A stretch of 64,000 nt of DNA from positions 1-64,000 of the forward strand of contig JAIMAI010000003.1 of assembly GCA_023512015.1 (NCBI GenBank). Reading direction: 5' to 3'. Position 1 is the stretch's first letter; every line of letters starts with the position of its first letter. The DNA comes from Acidothermus sp. (lineage in GTDB: Bacteria > Actinomycetota > Actinomycetes > Acidothermales > Acidothermaceae). Position numbers and translations under genes: made by a program. This document shows positions 47,543 to 55,851 of the stretch, piece after piece. Below the pieces are notes generated by a model that did no database searches, had not been told where the DNA came from, and was given only the letters and a program-made list of their open reading frames with translations.

Positions 47543-49255
47543 GTGGCGGTCACCGCCGAACCGATCGACGTCGGCAGGGACGACGCCCGACGCCCTTCCG
47601 GCGGCCGCGCTTGGTTGGTCGGCGGTTTCCTCGCCCGGGCCTGGCTCTGGTTCCTCGCCGGATGCGTTGCCGTGACGTTCGTACCGCTCGCGTTCGGCTG
47701 GCACCCGTACCTGGTCCAGACGGGTTCGATGAAGCCCCGGATTCAGCCGGGGGACGTCGTGTTGGCGGCGCCGCAGCACGATCCGCGAAAACTCGTCGGG
47801 CACGTCACCGTCTTCGTCGACCCCACCCGTCACGGTGAGATCGTCACCCACCGGGTGCTCCGCCTGAACCCCGACGGAACGTTGCTCACCAAAGGGGACG
47901 CGAACCAGAGTCCGGATTCCGCCCCGGTGGCGATGAGCCAGGTTCGCGGCATGGGCCGACTGTTGGTCCGCTGGATCGGACTTCCGGTGCTCTGGGCCAA
48001 GGAGGGCCGGTGGGTGCCGCTCGCCGGCGTCGTGGTGAGCGTGTTGCTGGCCGCCGCTCTGGTGGTCCGGGACCGGGACGAGGACGCCGACGAGGACGAC
48101 GCCGAGCCGCCGTCGCTTCCGGCGCCTCCGGAGGTCCGCGCGGGAGAGGACCACGGCGCCGCCGACTATCGCCCGGTGACCGGGCTCCCCCGGCAGCAGG
48201 ACGACGAGGAGACGGGCGAGCTCGATCCCGGAGTCGCGATGACCTCGGGCGCAGTGGCCGCAGTTGCGTCGGCTCGATCGCGGCGCGGCTACGTCGGTCG
48301 GCATCGCCGTCCCCGGCGAGCGTTCGCGGGAGGGCTTCCGCGGTGGCGGCGGGCGGCGGCCACCATCGGCGTGGCGGGGGTCGGGGGGGCCGGGCTCACC
48401 ATCCCCACCACGCAGGCGGCCTTCTCCGCGGCCACCTCGGCGACGTCCAACACTTGGACGGCGGGGAGCGGCTACAACTACACGGCCGAAGTCAACGCGC
48501 TCGGCCCCTGGCTGTACTGGAAATTGGACGACGCGAACACCACCGCCGCGGATGCCTCGGGGAATGGGCGCCCCGGGGTGTACAACCGCAACAATCGCTG
48601 GACCCATCAGGTGGTCGGCGCGCTTCCCGACCAGACCCCCAACCTTGCGGCCACCAGCGCGGGTTCGGCTCCCGGGGGCAACGTGCCGTGTATTTTCACC
48701 GCGCAGAACGCCGATTTCCTCCCGCCTCCCGGGCCGAGTGTCTACAGTCTCGTCGTCTGGTTCCGGACCGCCCCCGGGTATTCCAACGGGGGAAAGCTGA
48801 TCGGCCTGGAGTCTTCCCGCGGCGCGGTCTCCGACAGCACCGCCGGCGGACAGTACGACCGGATGGTGTACATGGACGGCGCCGGGCATTTGTGGTTCGG
48901 TGTTTGGAAAACCAACCCGGGGGTCGCGGTGGCGGTGCAGTCACCAGCCACCTACAACGACGGGGCGTGGCACATGGCGGTTGCCGTCATGAATGCGACG
49001 ACCGGCATGACCCTCTACGTCGACGGCCAACCGGTGGCCGCCAATGCCAACACGGTCTCCGAGACGGACAACCAGAACATGTACTGGCGGGCCGGATGCG
49101 GCAACCTCGCCGGATGGGGAGCGTACTGGACCGGTCCGAACAATCCCGGGACGACGCAGGCCAATTACCCCTTCGCCGGCAGCCTCGATGAGGTCGCGGT
49201 GTTCTTGACCGCCCTCACCCAGACGCAGATAGCCGATCTGTACTTCTATCGGTGA
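47543..49255 (+). CDS. SipW-like signal peptidase fused to an internal signal sequence and a LamG domain
   Basis: A 570-residue protein of unusual order. Residues ~24-50 are a membrane helix. An S26B signal-peptidase domain follows with nucleophile S62 (QTGSMKPRIQPGDVV) and general base H103 (THRVL), the Ser/His pair of the SipW/ER class, and GDANQSPD further on. A second helix (~157-174) leads to an acidic, probably cytoplasmic stretch. An Arg-rich segment and third hydrophobic helix (~270-289) then end in TQAAFSAATSATSNTWTAG (290-308), almost the motif of the upstream camelysin-like protein. The last ~260 residues are a concanavalin-like LamG domain (LYWKLDD, DGAWHMAVAVM, LDEVAVF). Topology would put the internal site on the same side as the active site, so self-release of LamG is conceivable. 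The start is GTG with GGAGG upstream. Confidence 0.88.
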   Translation: MAVTAEPIDVGRDDARRPSGGRAWLVGGFLARAWLWFLAGCVAVTFVPLAFGWHPYLVQTGSMKPRIQPGDVVLAAPQHDPRKLVGHVTVFVDPTRHGEIVTHRVLRLNPDGTLLTKGDANQSPDSAPVAMSQVRGMGRLLVRWIGLPVLWAKEGRWVPLAGVVVSVLLAAALVVRDRDEDADEDDAEPPSLPAPPEVRAGEDHGAADYRPVTGLPRQQDDEETGELDPGVAMTSGAVAAVASARSRRGYVGRHRRPRRAFAGGLPRWRRAAATIGVAGVGGAGLTIPTTQAAFSAATSATSNTWTAGSGYNYTAEVNALGPWLYWKLDDANTTAADASGNGRPGVYNRNNRWTHQVVGALPDQTPNLAATSAGSAPGGNVPCIFTAQNADFLPPPGPSVYSLVVWFRTAPGYSNGGKLIGLESSRGAVSDSTAGGQYDRMVYMDGAGHLWFGVWKTNPGVAVAVQSPATYNDGAWHMAVAVMNATTGMTLYVDGQPVAANANTVSETDNQNMYWRAGCGNLAGWGAYWTGPNNPGTTQANYPFAGSLDEVAVFLTALTQTQIADLYFYR

Positions 49256-49289
49256 GGCCGGCGCACGTTTGTCCCGGCAGAAAAGGCGC

Positions 49290-49949
49290 TCAAAAAAGCC
49301 GACTGCTCGGGTCGTCGAGGCCGCGCAGAGCCTCGTAATCGACCGCGACACACGTGATTCCCCGGTCCAGGGCGAGGACCCGCGCCTGCGGGCGGAACTG
49401 TCGTGCGGCGAGAATTCCGCGGACCGGAGCCAGCAAGGGGTCGCGGTTCAGCAATTCGAGGTAGCGGCTGAGCTGTTCCACGCCGTCCAATTCGGCGACA
49501 CGTTTGACCTCCACCGCGACGGTGCGACCCATCGCGTCGCGGCAGAGCAGATCCACCGGACCGATCGCCGTGGGATATTCCCGCTGGAGGAGCCGCAGGC
49601 CGTCTTCCAGGGCGTGCGGATTGTCCGCCAGTAATTCCTGCAGGTGAGCCTCGACGCCGTCCTTGGTCAGTCCCGGATCGGTGCCGAGTTCGTGGCGGGA
49701 ATCGTGCAGGATTTCCTCCAGCTCAATGACCAATTGCTCGCCCGCGGGATTGCACACCCGCCACACCCCGGGGGCTTCCTCGATGGTGCACGGAGGGCTC
49801 ATCCAATTCAGCGGTTTGTACGCACGATCGTCGGCATGGATCGACACCGATCCGTCGGCTTTGAGCAGGATGAGCCGGGTGGCGCTCGGCAGATGCGCGG
49901 TGAGCCTACCCCGGTAGTCGACCCGGCACCGGGCGATGACGAGACGCAC
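49290..49949 (-). CDS. nucS: Endonuclease NucS (mismatch-specific)
   Basis: A 219-residue nuclease. In actinobacteria lacking MutS/MutL, NucS cuts both strands at mismatches. An N-terminal DNA-binding beta domain is followed by the RecB-like nuclease core with GPVDLLCRD and AVEVKR (the D and E-x-K metal residues). The C-terminus SSRLF ends in the short hydrophobic motif used to bind the sliding clamp. The GTG lies 6 bases after TAGCGT without a ribosome site. It is divergent from mobA. Confidence 0.93.
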   Translation of the reverse strand: MRLVIARCRVDYRGRLTAHLPSATRLILLKADGSVSIHADDRAYKPLNWMSPPCTIEEAPGVWRVCNPAGEQLVIELEEILHDSRHELGTDPGLTKDGVEAHLQELLADNPHALEDGLRLLQREYPTAIGPVDLLCRDAMGRTVAVEVKRVAELDGVEQLSRYLELLNRDPLLAPVRGILAARQFRPQARVLALDRGITCVAVDYEALRGLDDPSSRLF

Positions 49950-49955
49950 GGCCCA

Positions 49956-49961
49956 ACGCTA
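49956..49961 (-). promoter_or_regulatory. Putative -10 box for leaderless nucS
   Basis: TAGCGT on the minus strand ends 6 bases before the nucS GTG. Confidence 0.45.
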
Positions 49962-49973
49962 GCCAACCGCGTC

Positions 49974-49979
49974 TACCGT
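49974..49979 (+). promoter_or_regulatory. Putative -10 box for leaderless mobA
   Basis: TACCGT ends 7 bases before the GTG at 49987. This favours that start over the GTG at 49978, which lies inside the box. Confidence 0.35.
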
Positions 49980-49986
49980 GGCCGTC

Positions 49987-50619
49987 GTGGACCGCTACGA
50001 CGCGATCGTGCTGGCGGGCGGCCGAAGCGAACGGATGGGCCGGGACAAGACCACCCTGCGGGTCGGCGGCGCCCGGCTCCTCGACCGCGCGCTCGGTGCC
50101 GTCCGTGATGCCCAGCGGATCGTGGTGGTGGGTCCCAAGCGCCGCATCGCCGCGCCGCCCCGCGGCGAGCTGATCTGGACGACGGAGCGTCCGCGTTTCG
50201 CCGGCCCTGCGGCCGCGATCGCCCGGGGGATACGCACTCTCGACGGAGAGGGGCGACTTTCCCCCGGTGCGAACGCTGGGGAATTTCCGGATCGAGCGGA
50301 CGTGGTCGTCGTCCTGGCCGTCGATCACCCTTTCGCGGCGGCCGCCGTCCCGCGTCTGATCGAGGCGCTCGCTCCCGGGGTCGACGCCGCGATGCTCACC
50401 GATTCCGACGGCCGTCGCCAACCACTGCTGGCCGCCTACCGCCGATCCGCGCTGCGCGCCGCCGTTGCGGACGGCGATTGGCTGAACCGCTCGGTTCGCG
50501 CGCTGGTCGCCGACCTGCGGGTGGTGGAGGTCAGCGGGCGCGAAGGAGAAATCCTCGACTGCGACACCCCCGAAGCGCTGCACGAGGCTCGGCGGATCGA
50601 CCGGCGGTCGGGAGGCTGA
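49987..50619 (+). CDS. mobA: Molybdenum cofactor guanylyltransferase
   Basis: A ~210-residue nucleotidyltransferase that adds GMP to molybdopterin to form the bis-MGD cofactor of enzymes such as formate dehydrogenase. The N-terminal nucleotide motif is VLAGGRSERMGRDKTTL, and VVVLAVDHPF corresponds to the metal-binding Asp segment. The C-terminus is short. A start three codons earlier (49978) is possible. fdhD, also for formate dehydrogenase, lies 400 bases on. The two are separated by a small gene on the other strand. Confidence 0.87.
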   Translation: MDRYDAIVLAGGRSERMGRDKTTLRVGGARLLDRALGAVRDAQRIVVVGPKRRIAAPPRGELIWTTERPRFAGPAAAIARGIRTLDGEGRLSPGANAGEFPDRADVVVVLAVDHPFAAAAVPRLIEALAPGVDAAMLTDSDGRRQPLLAAYRRSALRAAVADGDWLNRSVRALVADLRVVEVSGREGEILDCDTPEALHEARRIDRRSGG

Positions 50620-50634
50620 TTCCGCAGCGCCCGG

Positions 50635-50895
50635 TCAGGAGGCCGATTCGGGTTGCGTGGTATTCCATTCGGCGGCGAGTCGGCGGACCGTTTCCACGGC
50701 GTCCTCCAGCGGTCGGCCGGCGCCCACGGCCAGGCCCACCAAGAAAGCGGTGAGCGGAGCGGCCGGGCGGGCGACGTCGTGAGCGACGTCCCGGGTGAGG
50801 TCGAGGAGGCGGTCGCGCGCGTCCGCAGGCAGCGCGTCATCCCCGATCGCGAGGCGGCGGCGCACCGTTTCGAACCATCGCTGCAATTCGTCCAT
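50635..50895 (-). CDS. Small DUF6457-like helical protein
   Basis: An 86-residue soluble, mostly helical protein (LQRWFETVRRRLAIGDD; LLDLTRDVAHDVARPAAPL; FLVGLAVGAGRP). Small proteins of this type occur beside mobA or fdhD in many actinobacteria, which suggests a molybdenum-enzyme link, but no function is known. It converges with mobA, with 15 bases between stops. Confidence 0.72.
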   Translation of the reverse strand: MDELQRWFETVRRRLAIGDDALPADARDRLLDLTRDVAHDVARPAAPLTAFLVGLAVGAGRPLEDAVETVRRLAAEWNTTQPESAS

Positions 50896-50991
50896 GGCGT
50901 AAGCCTGTCAGCCCGCCGTCACGGCGTTTCGGACGGCCGGCGGGGGTGGTGGGACCGACGTACGCGGCCTCGGGGCGGCGCGGCGCGCGAT

Positions 50992-50997
50992 TAGGCT
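50992..50997 (+). promoter_or_regulatory. Putative -10 box for leaderless fdhD
   Basis: TAGGCT ends 7 bases before the fdhD GTG; no ribosome site is visible. Confidence 0.4.
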
Positions 50998-51004
50998 GGC
51001 AGGC

Positions 51005-51829
51005 GTGTCCCGGTTGACGCTTCGCCAGCCTGTTCTCGTCATCCGCGGGGGTGAACGTACCTCGCGTTTCGACGAGGTCGCCGGGGAGGAGCCGCTGGAA
51101 ATACGGTTCGCCGGTCGTCCGCTCGCGGTCACGATGCGCACCCCCGGCGACGATTTCGATCTGGTAGCCGGTTTTTGTTGGAGCGAGGGCATCATCACCG
51201 ATGCGGATGCGTCTTTCCGGATGCGCTACGGTTGCAGCTGCGCCTTGGAGGAGGACGTCGACCCTTACAACGTCGTCGACGTGCTGACGGAAGACGACCA
51301 TTTCGTTCTCCCGCGCCGTTCGGTGCCGGTGTCGAGCGCCTGCGGGGTGTGTGGGACGCCGAGTATTCACGACGTGCGACGCAGCGGGAATTTCGCCGTC
51401 GCGGATGATCCCACCCGCTTTTCTTCCCGTGTTCTCATGGGTTTTCCCGCCCGGCTGCGGGAAGCCCAGGTCCTCTTCGCTCGGACCGGCGGGGTACACG
51501 CCGCGGGATTGTTCGGCGCGGACGGCGCATTGCTCGCCGTCCGTGAAGATGTCGGCCGCCACAACGCGGTGGACAAAATCGTCGGATGGGCGGTACGCGA
51601 GCGCCGACTTCCGCTCTCCGGAACCGCCCTCATGGTGAGCGGACGGGCCTCCTACGAACTCGTGCAGAAGGCCTATCTCGCCGGTATTCCCCTGCTTGTC
51701 GCGGTTTCCGCGCCCTCCTCGGCCGCCGTCCGCTTGGCGCACGACGTGGGGATGAGCCTCGTCGGTTTTCTTCGGGACGGCGGGATGAACGTCTACGCCG
51801 GGGCGCAGCGCATCGTGGAGGATCGATGA
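51005..51829 (+). CDS. fdhD: Formate dehydrogenase accessory sulfurtransferase
   Basis: A 274-residue protein that transfers sulfur to the molybdenum cofactor before its insertion into formate dehydrogenase. The catalytic Cys pair is C113 and C116 (SSACGVCGT). GGVHAAGLF, REDVGRHNAVDK and VSGRASYELVQKA are family motifs. No formate dehydrogenase gene lies in the window. The stop overlaps a small zinc-ribbon gene (ATGA). Confidence 0.94.
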   Translation: MSRLTLRQPVLVIRGGERTSRFDEVAGEEPLEIRFAGRPLAVTMRTPGDDFDLVAGFCWSEGIITDADASFRMRYGCSCALEEDVDPYNVVDVLTEDDHFVLPRRSVPVSSACGVCGTPSIHDVRRSGNFAVADDPTRFSSRVLMGFPARLREAQVLFARTGGVHAAGLFGADGALLAVREDVGRHNAVDKIVGWAVRERRLPLSGTALMVSGRASYELVQKAYLAGIPLLVAVSAPSSAAVRLAHDVGMSLVGFLRDGGMNVYAGAQRIVEDR

Positions 51830-52098
51830 GCCCGCGTCGGGGGCGGGTCGTCGGCCGGACGACGCCGCCTCCCCAGGTAGAGAGCATCGAAACCGGGCCG
51901 GACGGTGAGGAGTGGGTGGTGCGGCGGATCACCGGGTCGTCTTCGGTGAAGACGTATCGCTGCCCGGGGTGCGATCAGGAAATTCGGCCCGCGACGCCGC
52001 ATATCGTGGCCTGGCCGCAGGGAAATCTGGAGGACCGCCGGCATTGGCACACCGCGTGCTGGCGGGCCCGCGGACGCCGTTCCCCCGCCCGGCGCTGA
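51826..52098 (+). CDS. Small zinc-ribbon protein coupled to fdhD
   Basis: A 90-residue protein I cannot name. After ~30 polar residues come VVRRITGSSSVKTYRCPGC, then HIVAW and HWHTACW. The Cys-x2-Cys with a later His and Cys would bind one zinc. The C-terminus is Arg-rich, so nucleic-acid or protein binding is possible. Its ATGA overlap with fdhD is the only functional hint. It is too short and too regular in motif to dismiss as chance. Confidence 0.75.
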   Translation: MSPRRGRVVGRTTPPPQVESIETGPDGEEWVVRRITGSSSVKTYRCPGCDQEIRPATPHIVAWPQGNLEDRRHWHTACWRARGRRSPARR

Positions 52099-52106
52099 CC
52101 GCCGTC

Positions 52107-53543
52107 TCAGGAACGGTGCTTCGCGATCCAGGTCTGCAGGGCATCGACGGTTCGCGGCAGGGAAGCGGTGAGACTGCGGTACCCGCTCGGAGTCACGACG
52201 ACGTCGTCCTCGATGCGTACCCCGATGCCGCGCAGTTCCGGGGGGACTGTGAGGTCGTCGGGCTGGAAATACAGCCCGGGCTCCACGGTGAGCACGTGCC
52301 CGGGTTCGAGGAATCCTTCGTGGTACCGCGCCCGCCGGGCACGCGCGCAATCGTGGACATCCAAGCCCAACATGTGCCCCGGGTTGTGCAGGGTGTAGCG
52401 GCGGTGGAGGTCGCCGGTCGGACCATCGAGATCGGTCGCAGACGCCGGCAACAAACCCATGTCGACGAGACCATCGGCGAGTACCTGGGCCGAGGCTCGG
52501 TAATAGTCGCGAAACGCGGCTCCCGGTTTTATCGCCGCCAGTGCCGCTTCTTGTGCGGCCAGCACGAGCTCGTAGACCCGCCGCTGCGGCTCGCTGAAAA
52601 CCCCGGAGACCGGCATGGTCCGCGTCACGTCGGCCGTGTAGCCGAAGGCGGTTTCCACCCCCGCGTCGACGAGCAGGAGCTGGCCTTCGTGCACCGGGCC
52701 GTCGTTGCGGGTCCAGTGGAGTACGCAGGCGTGTGCCCCGGCAGCGGCGATCGTCGGGTATCCGACGTCCCCTCCGTCGTGGCGGGCCCGCCGCCAGAAG
52801 GTGCCCTCCACCCACCGTTCGTCCAGCTCGGGCGAGCCGAATTCGCCGACGACGTCGGCGAAACCGCGCATGGTCGCTTCGGCGGCCGCGGTGAGTTCGG
52901 CGATTTCCCACTCGTCTTTGAGCAGCCGCAGTTCGGCCAGGGTGGTCGCGAGTGTGGACCCGTCGTCGGAGGAATCCAGGGTTTCATCGATACGGGGGTC
53001 GACACCGCGGAGCACGAAGGTACGGGCGGGATCGAGCCGGGCGAGTCGACCCGGCAATTCGTCGAGCGGGCGGGTATCGATGTCGAGGAGGGCCGAGGTC
53101 TCGCGGAGACTGGGCTGCGGACCGGTCCACAATTCCCCGTACACCCGGTCCCGGAAGAATTCGTCGCTGTCGTGCCGCGATTTCGGGCTGCGCAGATAGA
53201 GCGTGGCCTCGGTTCCTTCCAGGACCAAAACGGCGTCCGGGAGATTCGCCCCGGTGCACCAGAGGAAATCGCTGCTTGCTCGGAAGGGATAGTGCACGTC
53301 GTTGTTGCGGGTTCGGCGCGGTCCGGCGGGGATGACCGCGGCGCGTCCCCCGAGCGCGTGGGCGAGCGCGCGGCGGCGGCGCGCGGTGTAGGGCGCGAGG
53401 GGCAGCGGATTGTGCAGGGCCGTTGCGGAGTGTGGGGCCCATCCCTGGCGCATGAAATCGAGGAGGGCCGGCGACGGCTCGGAATCGTGGCTCGCAGTGG
53501 TGGGAGAGCGGTCGGGGGAGGGGTCGGTGCTCACGTCTTCCAT
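52107..53543 (-). CDS. pepP: Xaa-Pro aminopeptidase (M24B)
   Basis: A 478-residue metallopeptidase removing N-terminal residues next to Pro. An N-terminal creatinase-like domain (residues ~50-190, NDVHYPFRASSDFLWCTG) precedes the pita-bread catalytic domain. Metal ligands are the two Asp of LLVDAGVETAFGYTADVTRT, the His of LHNPGHMLG, and the Glu of LTVEPGLYF and RIEDDVVV. The open frame extends far upstream on this strand, across the hydrolase gene, but MEDVSTDP at 53543 is the natural start. Confidence 0.93.
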   Translation of the reverse strand: MEDVSTDPSPDRSPTTASHDSEPSPALLDFMRQGWAPHSATALHNPLPLAPYTARRRRALAHALGGRAAVIPAGPRRTRNNDVHYPFRASSDFLWCTGANLPDAVLVLEGTEATLYLRSPKSRHDSDEFFRDRVYGELWTGPQPSLRETSALLDIDTRPLDELPGRLARLDPARTFVLRGVDPRIDETLDSSDDGSTLATTLAELRLLKDEWEIAELTAAAEATMRGFADVVGEFGSPELDERWVEGTFWRRARHDGGDVGYPTIAAAGAHACVLHWTRNDGPVHEGQLLLVDAGVETAFGYTADVTRTMPVSGVFSEPQRRVYELVLAAQEAALAAIKPGAAFRDYYRASAQVLADGLVDMGLLPASATDLDGPTGDLHRRYTLHNPGHMLGLDVHDCARARRARYHEGFLEPGHVLTVEPGLYFQPDDLTVPPELRGIGVRIEDDVVVTPSGYRSLTASLPRTVDALQTWIAKHRS

Positions 53544-53609
53544 GGAACACCACCCACGCCGAGCCACCGTCGCAGCCGGCCGTACCGATCGCCGCGGGCG
53601 CTCGGCGCG

Positions 53610-53615
53610 TAGCGT
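53610..53615 (+). promoter_or_regulatory. Putative -10 box for a leaderless hydrolase transcript
   Basis: TAGCGT ends 6 bases before the GTG start of the alpha/beta hydrolase. Confidence 0.45.
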
Positions 53616-53621
53616 GGGTTC

Positions 53622-54386
53622 GTGCGCCGAACCCCGGTCTGCGTGCTGTTGCACGCCTTTCCGCTGACCTCTCGGATGTGGGCGAAGGTCCGCCCCTTGC
53701 TTGCCGACCGCGAGCTGCACACCCCCGATTACCGGGGAGTCACCCGGCCCGAGGAGCTGGACGGCGTTCCGCCGTCCCTCGACGTCCTCGCCGACGACGT
53801 CGCGGCGCTGCTCGACCAAGCCGGAGTGGAGCGTGCGGTGGTCGGCGGGGTCTCGATGGGTGGGTACGTGGCGATGGCGTTTGCCCGCCGGCATCCTGCG
53901 CGGCTGGCCGGTCTGGTGCTCGCCGACACCCGGTCGAGTGCCGACAGCGAAGAAGGGCGGGCGGGCCGGCTGGCGATTGCGGAGGAATTGGAGTCCGCGG
54001 GGCATGTCGGGGTACTGCTGGAGAAGACCGTCCCGGGGCTGCTCGGCGTCTCGACGAAGCTCAGCAAGCCCGAGGTCGTCGAGGAGGTCCGGGCGATCGT
54101 CTCCTCGGTGCCGCCGCGGACGGCGGCGTGGTGGCAGCGGGCGATGGCGGCCCGCCCCGATTCGACGCCGACCCTGCGGACGTTGGCCGTGCCCGCGTTG
54201 GTGGTGGTCGGATCCGAGGACACTCTCGCGACCCCCGACGACGCGGCGGCGATGGCGATGGCCATTCCCGACGCGCGGCTGGTCACGATCCCGGACGCCG
54301 GCCACCTCCCGCCGCTCGAAGCACCGGAGCCTTTTGCCGACGCGCTGCGGTCGTTCCTGGACGAGCTCAGCGGGTCTGCTCGATGA
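53622..54386 (+). CDS. Alpha/beta-fold hydrolase
   Basis: A 254-residue soluble hydrolase. The nucleophile elbow GVSMGGY carries the Ser near residue 79, the acid is in GSEDTLATPDD, and the His in DAGHLPPLEAPE. The overall pattern resembles 3-oxoadipate enol-lactonase and related esterases, but no catabolic neighbours support that substrate. It is divergent from pepP, and its last 20 bases overlap a small convergent gene. Confidence 0.85.
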   Translation: MRRTPVCVLLHAFPLTSRMWAKVRPLLADRELHTPDYRGVTRPEELDGVPPSLDVLADDVAALLDQAGVERAVVGGVSMGGYVAMAFARRHPARLAGLVLADTRSSADSEEGRAGRLAIAEELESAGHVGVLLEKTVPGLLGVSTKLSKPEVVEEVRAIVSSVPPRTAAWWQRAMAARPDSTPTLRTLAVPALVVVGSEDTLATPDDAAAMAMAIPDARLVTIPDAGHLPPLEAPEPFADALRSFLDELSGSAR

Positions 54387-54594
54387 CCTGCTTGCCTTTG
54401 TCCACCCAGTGGTCGAACGCGCCGGATTGGTAGGCGATGAAGACCGCCGCGATGACCGCGGCGATGACGGCAAGACCGATCAATTTGCGGAGCAGGGCGA
54501 TCGCCGCGAGGATCGCGAAGACCACGACGATCGGGATCGTGAAGCTCGTCTTCGGCACCGGCAGGACCCCGGCGGCCAGATGGATCACGGACAT
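54367..54594 (-). CDS. Small membrane protein
   Basis: A 75-residue protein of unknown function with two adjacent hydrophobic stretches ([18 protein letters not shown] and [18 protein letters not shown]) and a charged C-terminus ([15 protein letters not shown]). It is convergent with the hydrolase gene and overlaps its end. Coding character is supported by the helix pattern and a plausible ATG; there is no family recognition. Confidence 0.6.
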   Translation of the reverse strand: MSVIHLAAGVLPVPKTSFTIPIVVVFAILAAIALLRKLIGLAVIAAVIAAVFIAYQSGAFDHWVDKGKQVIEQTR

Positions 54595-54656
54595 GGCGCA
54601 AGGATCTCAAGGATTCGCCCGCAACGGAAGACCGACACGCACCCTGCGATCGGCGT

Positions 54657-54662
54657 TATGGT
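54657..54662 (+). promoter_or_regulatory. Putative -10 box for a leaderless thiolase transcript
   Basis: TATGGT ends 6 bases before the thiolase ATG and no ribosome site is visible. Confidence 0.45.
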
Positions 54663-54668
54663 CGCCTC

Positions 54669-55841
54669 ATGGCAGTCCTCGTCTCCGGGGCCCGCACCCC
54701 GATCGGGAGGCTGCTCGGTGCGCTGGCGGATCTCAGTGCGGTTCAGCTCGGCGGGGTGGCGATCCGGGGCGCTTTGGAGCGCGGCGGCGTGGCTCCTACC
54801 GACGTCCAATACGTGATCATGGGGCAGGTTTTGACCGCGGGGGTGGGTCAGATCCCGGCGCGCCAGGCGGCGGTGGCCGCGGGAATCCCGATGGACGTCC
54901 CGGCCTTGTCCATCAACAAAGTGTGCCTGTCCGGATTGGATGCCATCGCGCTCGCCGGCCAGCTCGTCGACGCCGGTGAATTCGACGTCGTCGTCGCCGG
55001 AGGCATGGAGTCGATGACGAACGCTCCGCATTTGATTCCCGGAGCACGTCGCGGTTTTCGGTACGGCGACGGAAAAATCCTGGACGCCATGGCGGTCGAC
55101 GGCTTGGTGGACGCCTTCGACCACTCCTCCATGGGGGAATCCACCGAGCGGCACAACGCCCGTTACGGGATAACCCGCGAGGACCAAGACGCTTACGCGG
55201 CCTGCTCTCACCAACGTGCGGCGCGGGCGCGCGCCGAAGGGTGGTTCGCGGAAGAAATCGTCCCCGTCGAGGTACCGGGTCGCGGCGGCCCGGCGGTCGT
55301 CGATGCCGACGAAGGTATTCGCCCCGACACCACCGTCGAGGTGTTGGCCACTTTGCGCCCCGCGTTCCGCGCGGACGGCACCATCACGGCGGGAAATGCC
55401 TCCCAGATTTCGGACGGCGCGGCCGCCGTCGTCGTCGCGGCCCGTGCGGTGGCCGAAGAACGCGGCTGGCCGATTCTCGCCGAACTGGGCGCGCACGGAG
55501 TGGTGGCCGGCCCCGACAATTCCCTGCATTCCCAGCCGGCACGAGCCATCCTGCGGGCCCTGGAGCGCGAGAAGCTCGCGGTGGACGACGTCGCGCTCTT
55601 CGAAATCAACGAAGCCTTTGCAGCGGTGGTGTTGGCGTCGATGCGCGAACTCGGAATCGACGCCACCCGCGTCAACGTGGACGGCGGTGCCATCGCGCTC
55701 GGTCATCCGATCGGAGCGTCCGGCGCGCGCTTGGTCCTGCATTTGGCGACGGCGCTGCGTCGCCGCGGCGGCGGGGTCGGAGTGGCCGGGCTCTGCGGGG
55801 GCGGCGGGCAGGGAGACGCGCTCGTCGTCCGAGTGTCGTGA
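54669..55841 (+). CDS. Acetyl-CoA C-acetyltransferase (thiolase)
   Basis: A 390-residue thiolase. The acylated Cys is C86 ([11 protein letters not shown]). The second half has [22 protein letters not shown] with the catalytic His, and [10 protein letters not shown], where the usual second Cys is in the LCGG stretch. Size and motifs fit a biosynthetic type that makes acetoacetyl-CoA or the reverse. In mycobacteria fadA4 occupies the same place. It lies 10 bases before meaB and may feed the acyl-CoA metabolism served by the mutase. Confidence 0.93.
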   Translation: MAVLVSGARTPIGRLLGALADLSAVQLGGVAIRGALERGGVAPTDVQYVIMGQVLTAGVGQIPARQAAVAAGIPMDVPALSINKVCLSGLDAIALAGQLVDAGEFDVVVAGGMESMTNAPHLIPGARRGFRYGDGKILDAMAVDGLVDAFDHSSMGESTERHNARYGITREDQDAYAACSHQRAARARAEGWFAEEIVPVEVPGRGGPAVVDADEGIRPDTTVEVLATLRPAFRADGTITAGNASQISDGAAAVVVAARAVAEERGWPILAELGAHGVVAGPDNSLHSQPARAILRALEREKLAVDDVALFEINEAFAAVVLASMRELGIDATRVNVDGGAIALGHPIGASGARLVLHLATALRRRGGGVGVAGLCGGGGQGDALVVRVS

Positions 55842-55851
55842 AAGTGCCCCC

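Noticed and set aside
53544-54473. Upstream extension of the pepP frame to 788 residues
   Set aside because: It runs antisense to the alpha/beta hydrolase gene, and pepP has a normal N-terminus at 53543.
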